From positions 155,667 to 219,666 of the forward strand of contig CACNYJ010000003.1 of the NCBI GenBank assembly GCA_902624655.1: a stretch of DNA of 64,000 nt. Reading direction: 5' to 3'. Each line of letters opens with the position of its first letter. Positions within the stretch are counted from its first letter, which is position 1. Source of the stretch: an uncultured Thiothrix sp. GTDB taxonomy: Bacteria > Pseudomonadota > Gammaproteobacteria > Poriferisulfidales > GCA-002705445. The notes beneath the pieces were generated by a model. The model saw only the letters and a list, made by a program, of their open reading frames with translations. It was not told the DNA's origin and ran no database searches. A program made the position numbers and the translations under genes. Of the stretch, positions 39,375 through 48,011 are shown in pieces.

Positions 39375-40022
39375 TTCTTCAGCAATTTTTAATCTGTTAG
39401 GAGTGCCGATATCAAACCAAGTACCATTATGAATTTGGCCGGTGACTTTATCTTTTTTTATCTGTTCCAAAAAAACATCAATTAACTTAAATTTATGATC
39501 TTTGAAATTTTCAAATATTTTAGGATTTAAAATTGAAATTCCCGAATACGTAAGCTCGTTTTTTTCTTTAACAATTACTCTTCCTTTGAAAATAGAAAAG
39601 TCTCCTTTAGCATTATGATTTGGGTTTCTGACCATAACCAAGGAAGCAAGATCGTTTTTATTTAATTCAAAATTTGATAAATTGAAATCTGTATATATAT
39701 CTGAGTTAATTACCAAGAAAGGCTTATCTCCCAAAAGATTTAAAGCATATTTTATTCCACCTCCAGTTTCATAAGGTTCTGGATCTTCAATTGAGTACTC
39801 TATCTTTATATCATATTTACTTCCATCTCCAAGATAATCAATAATTAGATCACGAAGGTGGGAAACGTTAATTACAATATCATTATATCCATATTTTTTT
39901 AGTAACATTATATTATGCTCAATAAGAGACAACTTACCGAGTTTAATAAGAGGCTTTGGTGTTTTTTTTGTAATATCACCAAAACGCTGTCCTTTACCTG
40001 CTGCTAAAATTATTGCTTTCAT
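39357..40022 (-). CDS. murU: N-acetylmuramate-1-phosphate uridylyltransferase MurU
   Basis: A 221-residue nucleotidyltransferase making UDP-MurNAc from MurNAc-1-phosphate and UTP. The nucleotide loop AAGKGQRFGDITKKTPKPL is at the N-terminus, then VINSDIYTDF with the metal aspartate and GTWFDIGTPNRL at the end. It overlaps amgK by 29 nt, the pairing known from Pseudomonas putida. Together they bypass fosfomycin-sensitive de novo synthesis. General sugar-phosphate nucleotidyltransferases look alike, so pairing carries much of the weight. Confidence 0.85.
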   Translation of the reverse strand: MKAIILAAGKGQRFGDITKKTPKPLIKLGKLSLIEHNIMLLKKYGYNDIVINVSHLRDLIIDYLGDGSKYDIKIEYSIEDPEPYETGGGIKYALNLLGDKPFLVINSDIYTDFNLSNFELNKNDLASLVMVRNPNHNAKGDFSIFKGRVIVKEKNELTYSGISILNPKIFENFKDHKFKLIDVFLEQIKKDKVTGQIHNGTWFDIGTPNRLKIAEELFINS

Positions 40023-40980
40023 TAAATCGAATTTTTGCCTCTTTTGCGTAAAAGTTTATTGTTTTTAGGTTTGTGTAATTTGATGATGCATTAATGATGT
40101 AATCAAAGGTTCTTGTTAAATATTTTAAATAACCATGACGTGAATTTTTTTTACTTAATCTACAGAAAATTCCAGAAGCTTTCATGTGTCTTTGAATTGA
40201 TAAAATATCAAAATCATATAAAAGTTCATCGCTAGATAACTTTTTTATTGATTGAGAATTAAATTTTTCCAAAAATAAATTTTTAAGCCTACTTTTTTGT
40301 TTATGGTTAATATCTCTGTAACAATCGTTTAATAAAGACACAAGGTCATAAACTGGAGATCCAAGAACTGCATCTTGGTAATCGATAACTACAATTTTCC
40401 CATTTTTATAAAAAATATTTTTAGAGTGATAATCTCTATGTACCAATTTATAATTTTTATGATCAATACTATTCACGATGGTATTTATTTCTTCCATTAT
40501 TCTATTTTTATCTTTACTTGGAATTTCTATATTAAGAAATTTAATAAGTACCCATTCCAAGAAAAGCGAACTTTCAGAAAAATATTTTTCTTTTTTATAT
40601 AGATAAATATTTTTTTCCGTTATTTTTTGAATTTCACATATGTTTCTAACTGATTTTTCATATATTTGGTTAAAATTTTTTGGGTTACATTTTTTATAAA
40701 TCAAATTATCACCGAAATCTTCAATAATTAGTAGATTTTTCTTCATGTTTCTTTTAAGTATTTTAGGTGTATTAATCTTATATTTTTCAAAGATATTAGA
40801 AAATTTTAAAAAATTCGTGAAATTACGATTTTCACGTGAGCTGTCCATTAATATAAAACTCTTTTTACTTGACGACAGCCTATAGTATCTTCTGTTACTT
40901 GCATCACCCTGGATTTCTTTAATTTTAAAGTCTTCATTAAATAATCCCCTTGCAAAATTTTTCAAATTCGCTTTATTCAT
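39994..40980 (-). CDS. amgK: N-acetylmuramate/N-acetylglucosamine kinase AmgK
   Basis: A 328-residue aminoglycoside-phosphotransferase-fold kinase that phosphorylates MurNAc at C1. The N-terminal GDASNRRYYRLSS motif is characteristic, and the catalytic loop VHRDYHSKNIFY with the metal motif VIDYQDAVLGSPVYDLVSL is intact. It precedes murU with overlap and is itself overlapped at the start (ATGA) by a tiny lipoprotein gene. With ampD it gives a complete cytoplasmic salvage branch, apart from nagZ and the 1,6-anhydro steps, which are not in view. Confidence 0.87.
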   Translation of the reverse strand: MNKANLKNFARGLFNEDFKIKEIQGDASNRRYYRLSSSKKSFILMDSSRENRNFTNFLKFSNIFEKYKINTPKILKRNMKKNLLIIEDFGDNLIYKKCNPKNFNQIYEKSVRNICEIQKITEKNIYLYKKEKYFSESSLFLEWVLIKFLNIEIPSKDKNRIMEEINTIVNSIDHKNYKLVHRDYHSKNIFYKNGKIVVIDYQDAVLGSPVYDLVSLLNDCYRDINHKQKSRLKNLFLEKFNSQSIKKLSSDELLYDFDILSIQRHMKASGIFCRLSKKNSRHGYLKYLTRTFDYIINASSNYTNLKTINFYAKEAKIRFNESNNFSSR

Positions 40981-41105
40981 TTTTCTTTGACTTTTTCTGA
41001 TTTTTCAATGACTCGTTTACCAACATTTTGATCGCAAGATGATACAAATAATACTGTAATCAAAATTAAATATATGATTGAATTTTTTTTATTTATATTA
41101 TTCAT
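40977..41105 (-). CDS. Small lipoprotein, 42 residues
   Basis: An ATG at 41105 opens a frame encoding a basic start (MNNINKKN), a hydrophobic core (SIIYLILITVLF) and the lipobox VSSC with the cysteine at residue 24, followed by DQNVGKRVIEKSEKVKEK. The mature peptide would have only 19 residues, about half Lys or Glu. The stop overlaps the amgK start (ATGA), so the gene heads the amgK-murU transcript. It vaguely recalls entericidin-type small lipoproteins, but I cannot assign a family. The lipobox and coupling make it a credible real gene. Confidence 0.68.
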   Translation of the reverse strand: MNNINKKNSIIYLILITVLFVSSCDQNVGKRVIEKSEKVKEK

Positions 41106-41148
41106 ACTTCTATTATACTATATATTAAATCTTATATTATGGACGCAT

Positions 41149-42807
41149 ATGAAGACTTCTGATCTTTTTATAAAATGCCTTGAGAACGAAGGAATAGAGT
41201 ACATCTTTGGCGTTCCTGGTGAAGAGAATGCTGACTTTTTGATGTCACTTCATAAATCAAAAAAAATCGAATTTATTCTTACTCGACACGAGCAGGGCGC
41301 AGCATTTATGGCAGAATCTTATGGCAAGCTTACTGGAAAACTTTCATGTTGTTTAAGCACTTTGGGCCCCGGCGCAACAAATTTACTTACAGGGGTTGCA
41401 GATGCAAATATGGATCACTCCCCAATTCTCGTAATAACTGGTCAAGGGGCATCTGATAGACTTCATAAAGAATCTCACCAAATTATGGATGTTTGCGATA
41501 TGTTTAAATCTGTTACAAAATGGACTACTTCTGTAAGAAATCCTTCAACAATTCCAGAAATTATAAGAAAAGCGGTAAGGCTTGCTACTCTTGAAAAACC
41601 GGGAGCGGTCCACATTGAGTTGCCTGAGGATATTGCAAAATTAGAAGTTAATTCTCAACCATTAGAATCTTTTCCATTTAGACGGTCTATTGCAGAGGAT
41701 ACTATTGTATATAAAGCATATGATCTGCTAAAAAAATCAAAATCACCAATTCTAATCGCGGGGAATGGGGCAATTAGGAAAAGAGCCTCAAGGCAATTAA
41801 GAGAATTTTGTGAAAGAACAAATATACCTGTCGTTACTACTTTTATGGGCAAAGGAGCAGTTGATTGTGAAGCAGATTACTTTTTATCAACAGTTGGTCT
41901 CGGAGCAGTCGATTTTGGGGATATTGCTATAAATAATTCAGATCTTGTAATCACTTTAGGATATGACATGGTTGAGTATCATCCAAAACTTTGGAGTAGA
42001 AATTCTGAAGCGAAGATAATCCATATTGATTTCGAGGCTGCGGAAATTGATGAATATTATATTCCGGAGGTAGAAGTTGTCGGTGATTTAGCTCATTCAC
42101 TTTCAACGTTGAATAATATGATAGATAAAGAAAGTATTCCAGATTTTGACTTCAAATATGTTCAAAAAATTAGAAAAGATATAGATAATGATAGTGAAAA
42201 ATATAAAAATAATAAGCAAGTTGGTTTGATTAAGCCTCAAAAATTTTTATATGATCTCAGAGTATACTTAGGCAAAAAAGACCTTTTAATTTCTGATGTA
42301 GGGGCACACAAAATGTGGATAGCAAGAGATTTTAAATGTTACGAGCCAAATACATGCATTATCCCGAATGGCTTTTGTTCAATGGGATATGCCTTACCAG
42401 CCGCAATATCAGCATCACTAATAAGTAAAGAGAAAAAAGTCTTTGCAATCAGCGGCGATGCCGGTTTTTTAATGAATGTTCAAGAAATGGAAACTGCGAA
42501 ACGGTTAAACTCAAATATTATTATCATTATTTGGGAAGACAAGTCTTATGGGCTTATTAAATGGAAACAACAAGTCCAATTTGGCGAATCAACGGATTTA
42601 GATTTTGATAATCCAAATTGGGAAAAATTAGCAAATTCATTTGAGTGGAATTATATATTTGAAGATGATAGCTCACAAATTCAAGATAAATTAAAACAAA
42701 CAGAAGAATTAAATGGACCTACATTATTTGTTATTCCTATTGACTATTCTGAGAATGAGAAACTTACTAGTTTTTTAAGCTCCTTAGAAGAAAATTATGA
42801 TAAATAA
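41149..42807 (+). CDS. Thiamine-diphosphate enzyme, acetolactate synthase-like
   Basis: A 552-residue TPP enzyme with the three usual domains. The proton-relay glutamate is in LTRHEQGAAFMAE (about residue 49) and the TPP/metal site begins ISGDAGFLMNVQEMETA. Two variations from classic catabolic acetolactate synthase stand out: GDA instead of GDG, and WED where the metal-binding Asn of WND is expected. The ATG at 41149 is preferred over one at 41074, which would add a hydrophobic leader that is really the opposite-strand lipoprotein gene region. It overlaps an aldehyde dehydrogenase by 11 nt, which suggests 2-oxoacid decarboxylation to an aldehyde rather than branched-chain amino-acid synthesis. 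Confidence 0.75.
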   Translation: MKTSDLFIKCLENEGIEYIFGVPGEENADFLMSLHKSKKIEFILTRHEQGAAFMAESYGKLTGKLSCCLSTLGPGATNLLTGVADANMDHSPILVITGQGASDRLHKESHQIMDVCDMFKSVTKWTTSVRNPSTIPEIIRKAVRLATLEKPGAVHIELPEDIAKLEVNSQPLESFPFRRSIAEDTIVYKAYDLLKKSKSPILIAGNGAIRKRASRQLREFCERTNIPVVTTFMGKGAVDCEADYFLSTVGLGAVDFGDIAINNSDLVITLGYDMVEYHPKLWSRNSEAKIIHIDFEAAEIDEYYIPEVEVVGDLAHSLSTLNNMIDKESIPDFDFKYVQKIRKDIDNDSEKYKNNKQVGLIKPQKFLYDLRVYLGKKDLLISDVGAHKMWIARDFKCYEPNTCIIPNGFCSMGYALPAAISASLISKEKKVFAISGDAGFLMNVQEMETAKRLNSNIIIIIWEDKSYGLIKWKQQVQFGESTDLDFDNPNWEKLANSFEWNYIFEDDSSQIQDKLKQTEELNGPTLFVIPIDYSENEKLTSFLSSLEENYDK

Positions 42808-44245
42808 AGTAATTAAAAATATATCTCCTATTGTAATTAAAAACCCAGATAAAGTAGATTTATATTCTCCATGGGATCGAAAGAAAATCGCAAAAATTGA
42901 ATGTATAAAAAAAAGTGATGTTAATAAAGTTTTGGAAGTTTCTTACAATTTTTTTAAAAATAAATCACTATATATCGAAAAAGAAGATAGAATAAAAATT
43001 CTAAAAAAAGCAGGAAATTTACTAACAAAAAAGTCAAATTATTTTTCAAAGCTGATTGCTTTAGAAGGAGGAAAGCCTTTAAAGGATTCAAAGGTTGAAG
43101 TTCGGAGAGCAATAAGTGGTCTAGAACTTTGCATTGATTCTCTTAAGAAATGTCATGGAATTGAGATTCCTATGGGACTAAATGATGCCTCTATGAAAAA
43201 AATGGCTTTTACAAAAAAATTTCCAGTAGGTCCAGTTTTTGCTGTAAGCGCTTTCAATCACCCCTTAAACTTAATTATTCATCAGGTTGGACCAGCAATA
43301 GCTGCAGGATGTCCCATAATTATAAAGCCAGCTTTGGATACCCCTGCAACATGTTATGAGTTTATAAATTTATTATTAGATGCTGGTTTACCTAACGGAT
43401 TCTGTCAAATGATAAATGTAAATGACCACTCTGTAACACAGTCTTTTCTTAAAGATGAAAGAATCTCATTCTTCTCTTTTATCGGAAGCTCGAAAGTTGG
43501 ATGGAAATTAAAGTCTATGGTTTCTCCAGGAACAGGATGTGCTTTAGAACACGGAGGAATCGCTTCAGTTATTATAGATAAGGGCACTAATATAAAAAAA
43601 ATATTACCCATGATTATAAGAGGAGCTTTTTATCATGCTGGACAAGTTTGTGTTTCTATTCAAAAAGTAATCGTTCATAAAGATATACTTGATGAATTCA
43701 TAATACAAATTAAAGCCTCGTTACAAAAAGTTAAAGTTGGCGATCCTTTGAAAACTGATACAGATGTTGGCCCATTAATAAGACCAAGTGAACTAAAAAG
43801 AGTTGATAGTCTTGTTAAAAAATGTATAAAAAATGGAGCTGAATTAGTTTGCGGAGGTAAAGCAATATCTAAATCAACTTATGAATGTACAGTTATCAAA
43901 AATCCAAAACAAAGCTCAGAAATTAACAAAGTAGAGATCTTTGGCCCAGTTTTATGTGTATACGGATATAAAAATTTGGATGATGCTATAGAAAAAGCAA
44001 ATCATAATTTATTTGCATTTCAATCATCTATTTTTACTAATAATTTAGATACTGCAATGGAGAGTTTCGAAAAACTTGATGCAAAAAGTATATTTATTAA
44101 TGAACAAACTGCATTTAGAGTTGACTGGATGCCTTTCGGTGGAATAAAGCATTCGGGTGAATCAGTCGGCGGAATTGATTACACTTTTTCTGATTTAATG
44201 TATGATAAACTAATAGTTATTAACTCTGAAAAAATAACGACTTGA
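42797..44245 (+). CDS. NAD(P)-dependent aldehyde dehydrogenase family protein
   Basis: A 482-residue ALDH oxidising an aldehyde to an acid. The catalytic cysteine is in YHAGQVCVSIQ (about residue 287) and the general base in ALEHGGIA, where the common ELGG reads EHGG. The cofactor region SFIGSSKVGWKL and EIFGPVLCVYGY are standard. It is translationally coupled to the upstream TPP enzyme, so it probably consumes the aldehyde that enzyme releases. The substrate is unknown. Confidence 0.85.
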   Translation: MINKVIKNISPIVIKNPDKVDLYSPWDRKKIAKIECIKKSDVNKVLEVSYNFFKNKSLYIEKEDRIKILKKAGNLLTKKSNYFSKLIALEGGKPLKDSKVEVRRAISGLELCIDSLKKCHGIEIPMGLNDASMKKMAFTKKFPVGPVFAVSAFNHPLNLIIHQVGPAIAAGCPIIIKPALDTPATCYEFINLLLDAGLPNGFCQMINVNDHSVTQSFLKDERISFFSFIGSSKVGWKLKSMVSPGTGCALEHGGIASVIIDKGTNIKKILPMIIRGAFYHAGQVCVSIQKVIVHKDILDEFIIQIKASLQKVKVGDPLKTDTDVGPLIRPSELKRVDSLVKKCIKNGAELVCGGKAISKSTYECTVIKNPKQSSEINKVEIFGPVLCVYGYKNLDDAIEKANHNLFAFQSSIFTNNLDTAMESFEKLDAKSIFINEQTAFRVDWMPFGGIKHSGESVGGIDYTFSDLMYDKLIVINSEKITT

Positions 44246-44250
44246 AAATT

Positions 44251-44916
44251 ATGAAATATTTTATACTTACACTACTTTTATTTACTTCTATTTCTTTTTC
44301 TGGTAACGACGAACCTCATCCAGTAATAGATTCAAATTACGTATCTAAACATTTGTATAATACAAAGAATTTATCAATTACTGACTTAAAAAAAGTAAAA
44401 CTATTACTCGAAGCAAATTTAGAAGAAACCGGAAAATTTAAGTTTCAAAAGAAAAAAGAAATGGATAAAAGACTTCTTAAAGCTCTGCTTAAATATGACG
44501 ATATTAGAATTAGAATAACAGATGTAATTGATGAGTTAATAGAAGAATACCAAGTTAGTGATGAGATTAGAAATTCTCTTCTTAGTTTCAAGGAAACATT
44601 TAAAGAAATCATTAAGGAAAATAGACCTCTTGTTAAAGATCTTAGAGATTATAAAGCATATGATTTTCGTTTAGGATCTGCTTATCTCGCTATGATGACA
44701 GCTTTCCATTCAAGAGAGGATACAAAAAAATTCTACTTTCAGCTTGTCAAAGATAAAAAAAATAATAGCACTAGTATAGGAAGATATAATTCTGATTTAG
44801 TTAATGAACAGGAAAAAATAATGAAACTAAAATCAGAAATTGAGAAACAGTTAGAGGCTAACGATCTTATAGTCAAATTAAAGGAAGTAGAAGACGAAAT
44901 ACTGTCTCGAAACTAA
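44251..44916 (+). CDS. Uncharacterised secreted protein, coiled-coil rich
   Basis: About 221 residues. The ATG at 44251 gives a clean signal peptide (KYFILTLLLFTSISFSG) with a likely cut before Asn or Asp; a TTG 9 nt upstream overlaps the ALDH stop and is less natural. The mature protein is strongly charged and mostly helical, with a leucine/isoleucine-spaced C-terminal helix (LKSEIEKQLEANDLIVKLKE). No lipobox, enzyme motif or known family is recognised. It follows the ALDH gene by 5 nt, so it is co-expressed with the TPP-ALDH pair. It may be periplasmic. Confidence 0.7.
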   Translation: MKYFILTLLLFTSISFSGNDEPHPVIDSNYVSKHLYNTKNLSITDLKKVKLLLEANLEETGKFKFQKKKEMDKRLLKALLKYDDIRIRITDVIDELIEEYQVSDEIRNSLLSFKETFKEIIKENRPLVKDLRDYKAYDFRLGSAYLAMMTAFHSREDTKKFYFQLVKDKKNNSTSIGRYNSDLVNEQEKIMKLKSEIEKQLEANDLIVKLKEVEDEILSRN

Positions 44917-44938
44917 ATTTGGGCGAATGAAACTGTCT

Positions 44939-45910
44939 TTAGACTACTCTGTCTCTTGGTTCTTTATCATCATAATATGCTTCCATGTTTTCAAGAACAC
45001 GCATTCCCATTGCGATCCTTGTCTCGATTGATGCACTTCCTAAATGAGGAAGAAGAACAGCATTTTCGCACTCTAAAAATCCAGGATTAAGTTCTGGCTC
45101 ACCTTCAAACACATCTAATCCAGCCCCTGCTATTTTATTATTTCTTAAAGCATCAATTAGAGCATCGTTATCGATTACATCGCCTCTTGCAGAGTTAATT
45201 AAATACGCTCCTTTTTTCATAAGTCCAATTCTTTCTTTATTCATTAAATGATAAGTGCTCTCGCCTCCAGGGCAATGAATTGAAACAAAATCTGCTTTTT
45301 CCAAAACTTCTTCAACACTGCTACACGGAGTTGCGTTGTATTTTTTTATCACTTCTTCGGATGGCATAAATGGGTCAGAAAATATAATTTTCATCCCAAA
45401 TCCAAAATGAGCGCGATCAGCAGTTGCTTGAGCAATTCTTCCAAAACCGATACATCCTAAAGTTTTTCCTGTTACTTGGGTTCCTCTAAGATGAGTAGGT
45501 CTCCATCCAGCCCACTTACCAGCTCTTAATTCTCTTTCACCTTCACCAGTTCGTCTTGCGACACTGAGAAGTAAAGCCATAGCAATATCGGCAGTACAAT
45601 CAGTAAGAACTTCTGGAGTATTTGTAACAACTAAATTCTCTTTTTTTGCGGCGTCAAGATCTATGTGATTAAACCCAACTCCGAAGCTTGCTATGATTTT
45701 CGCTTTTTTATTTGATACAGATAATACTTCCTCGTTTATTGGGTCGGTAACAGTAGGACAAACACAATCATAGTTTTGAAATGCTTCTTGTAACTCTGGA
45801 ATGGTTAAAGCAATATCTTTTTCATTAAGAGTTACATCATATTTTTCTTTTAATTCTGCTTCAACTTCAGCAGGCCATTTTCTTGTTACTAGTACTTTTG
45901 GTTTACTCAT
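44939..45910 (-). CDS. Hydroxypyruvate/glyoxylate reductase (D-2-hydroxyacid dehydrogenase)
   Basis: It reduces hydroxypyruvate to glycerate (or glyoxylate to glycolate) with NAD(P)H; in the serine cycle this follows the aminotransferase step. The Rossmann motif GCIGFGRIAQATADRA lies near residue 152, and the catalytic triad is R242 (NSARGDV), E271 and H289 (LPHLGSAS). At 323 residues it resembles the glyoxylate reductase branch. It is last in the C1 operon, 17 nt behind mtkB, with the ribosome site GGGGTGA also seen, in nearly the same form, before mcl. Confidence 0.87.
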   Translation of the reverse strand: MSKPKVLVTRKWPAEVEAELKEKYDVTLNEKDIALTIPELQEAFQNYDCVCPTVTDPINEEVLSVSNKKAKIIASFGVGFNHIDLDAAKKENLVVTNTPEVLTDCTADIAMALLLSVARRTGEGERELRAGKWAGWRPTHLRGTQVTGKTLGCIGFGRIAQATADRAHFGFGMKIIFSDPFMPSEEVIKKYNATPCSSVEEVLEKADFVSIHCPGGESTYHLMNKERIGLMKKGAYLINSARGDVIDNDALIDALRNNKIAGAGLDVFEGEPELNPGFLECENAVLLPHLGSASIETRIAMGMRVLENMEAYYDDKEPRDRVV

Positions 45911-45927
45911 TTTTTCACCCCAATAAT

Positions 45928-46818
45928 TTATAAATGTTTTTCAATTACTTCTTTCATTTTGCTTCCCATTTCTGATGGATTAGGAATAATATGAATACCT
46001 GCTTCTTTGAGCATTTCAACTTTTTCTGCAGCACTTTCACCTTTACCAGAAACTATTGCACCAGCATGACCCATTCTTCTTCCTTTAGGTGCTGTGAGAC
46101 CAGCTATGTATGCGACTACTGGTTTTTTCATATTACTTTTTACATATTCTGCGGCCTCCGCTTCTTGTGGGCCACCAATCTCACCAATTAACATTACAGC
46201 TTTTGTTTTTTCATCTTCATTAAAAAGTTCAAGTATATCTTTATGAGAACTTCCATTAATAGGATCACCACCAATTCCAACACTTGTTGAAATTCCAATT
46301 CCTTCTGCTTTCATTTGTGACGCTGCTTCGTATCCTAAGGTACCTGATCTACCTATTACACCTACATCCCCTGAAGTATAGATATGACCAGGCATAATCC
46401 CAATCATTGCTTCGCCTGGAGTAATTGTACCTGCGCAGTTTGGACCAGTTAAAATCATTTTTTCTTCTTTCTTATATCTCAGCATATATCTTTTAACTCT
46501 CATCATGTCGTGAGCAGGGATACCGTCGGTAATTGATACAGCATATTTGATGCCTGCATCTGCTGCTTCCATTATTCCATCTGCTGCTGCAACAGCTGGG
46601 ACAAATACTATTGTTGCTTCCGCACCAGTAGCATCTACGGCTTCTTTAACGGTATTAAAAACGGGCCTGTCTAGATGTTTTGTACCACCTTTACCAGGAG
46701 TTACCCCAGCAACAACATTTGTACCATAAGCGATCATTTCTTCGGCATGAAAATTTCCAATCCGCCCTGTAATTCCTTGCACTAAAACTTTTGTATTTTT
46801 ATTTAATAAAACTGACAT
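45928..46818 (-). CDS. mtkB: Malate-CoA ligase (malate thiokinase), alpha subunit
   Basis: A succinyl-CoA-synthetase alpha-like subunit carrying the phosphorylated histidine, here H251 in [13 protein letters not shown]. The CoA-binding start is [18 protein letters not shown]. MtkB and succinate SucD are hard to tell apart by motif; the assignment rests on the adjacent malyl-CoA lyase and aminotransferase genes, the known methylotroph arrangement mtkA-mtkB near mclA and sgaA. The 296-residue length fits both. Ribosome site AGGGGAT. Confidence 0.85.
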   Translation of the reverse strand: MSVLLNKNTKVLVQGITGRIGNFHAEEMIAYGTNVVAGVTPGKGGTKHLDRPVFNTVKEAVDATGAEATIVFVPAVAAADGIMEAADAGIKYAVSITDGIPAHDMMRVKRYMLRYKKEEKMILTGPNCAGTITPGEAMIGIMPGHIYTSGDVGVIGRSGTLGYEAASQMKAEGIGISTSVGIGGDPINGSSHKDILELFNEDEKTKAVMLIGEIGGPQEAEAAEYVKSNMKKPVVAYIAGLTAPKGRRMGHAGAIVSGKGESAAEKVEMLKEAGIHIIPNPSEMGSKMKEVIEKHL

Positions 46819-46832
46819 ATATATCCCCTAAA

Positions 46833-47996
46833 TTATTTTTTTGCTGCTTCAACTGCTTTTTCTGCAGCATCTTTTAATGTATCCGCCAAAATGATCGGAA
46901 GACCACTATCTTTTATTATTTTTAAACCTTCTTCAACATTCGTACCTGATAATCGAACAATTAATGGAATTTTTAAATCAACGGTAGGAATTATTTTTAC
47001 TAAACCTTCAGCAATCCAATCACACCTGTTTATTCCAGCATAAACATTAACAAGCATAGCTTTAACATTATCGTCAGCCAACACTAATTCGAAAGCTTTT
47101 CCGACTCTTTCAGGAGACGCACCGCCGCCAATATCTAAAAAGTTTGCTGGTTCACCACCACAATATTTAATCATATCCATTGTGGCCATTGCCAGACCAG
47201 CACCATTTATCATACAGCCTATATCTCCGTCCAAACCAACGTAACTGAGATCATGCTCAGATGCGGCAACTTCTCTTTTATCTTTTTGACTGTTGTCATT
47301 TAACTCATTTATCTCTGGATGTCTAAATAAAGCATTATCATCGAAACTCATTTTTGCATCCAAAGCTACAAGATTTTGGTCGTTTGTGAGAACTAAGGGA
47401 TTAATCTCTAACATATTCATATCAAGCTCTACCATAGCTTTATAACAACCCATAAAAAGCTGCACAGCTTTACCTAAAACTTCTTTTGGGAAATCAAGCG
47501 CAAAACTTAATTCTCTTGCTTGAAAGCCAGTAAGACCTACGGCAGGATCGATCTCTACTTTTTTTATTGCCTCAGGCTTTTCTGCCGCGAGTTCCTCAAT
47601 TGACATACCACCTTCAGCTGAAGCAACTATAACAATTCTTTGTTTTGCTCTATCCATTACATAAGCTAAGTAAATTTCTCTATCAATATCGCAACCTGAC
47701 TCGATATAAAGTTTTTCTATTAATTTACCTTGCTCGCCAGTTTGAATAGTCTTGAGATAAGTTCCAAGAAGCTTTTCAGATGCAGTCCTAACTTCTTCGT
47801 CGCTTTTACAGATAATAATTCCACCAGCCTTACCTCTTGCTCCAGAGTGAACTTGTGCCTTTACTACGCATACATCAGTCTCTAACTCATTAAACGCCGC
47901 GACTGCTTCGGAAGTTTTCAATGCTAATTTTCCGTCAAGCGTTTGAACATTAAAGTTTGATAAAATTTCTTTTGCTTGGTATTCGTGTATGTCCAA
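46833..47996 (-). CDS. mtkA: Malate-CoA ligase (malate thiokinase), beta subunit
   Basis: A 387-residue ATP-grasp subunit. With MtkB it makes malyl-CoA from malate, CoA and ATP. Motifs are MDIHEYQAKEIL at the start, VVKAQVHSGARGKAGG, LEINPLVLT and the central GGASPERVGKAFEL loop. The start is TTG with a very strong AGGGGGGA site, since no ATG lies upstream in frame and the conserved HEYQAKEIL is needed. The spacing of 14 nt to mtkB keeps the subunits balanced. Confidence 0.86.
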   Translation of the reverse strand: MDIHEYQAKEILSNFNVQTLDGKLALKTSEAVAAFNELETDVCVVKAQVHSGARGKAGGIIICKSDEEVRTASEKLLGTYLKTIQTGEQGKLIEKLYIESGCDIDREIYLAYVMDRAKQRIVIVASAEGGMSIEELAAEKPEAIKKVEIDPAVGLTGFQARELSFALDFPKEVLGKAVQLFMGCYKAMVELDMNMLEINPLVLTNDQNLVALDAKMSFDDNALFRHPEINELNDNSQKDKREVAASEHDLSYVGLDGDIGCMINGAGLAMATMDMIKYCGGEPANFLDIGGGASPERVGKAFELVLADDNVKAMLVNVYAGINRCDWIAEGLVKIIPTVDLKIPLIVRLSGTNVEEGLKIIKDSGLPIILADTLKDAAEKAVEAAKK

Positions 47997-48011
47997 AGTC
48001 CCCCCTATTTT

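Noticed and set aside
41074..41148. N-terminal hydrophobic extension of the TPP enzyme
   Set aside because: TPP enzymes of this family are soluble and begin at MKTSDLF; the upstream part overlaps the opposite-strand lipoprotein gene region.
45928..47996. Succinyl-CoA synthetase (sucCD) instead of malate-CoA ligase
   Set aside because: No TCA genes are adjacent, and malyl-CoA lyase and SgaA are, which favours mtkAB; motif evidence alone does not decide.
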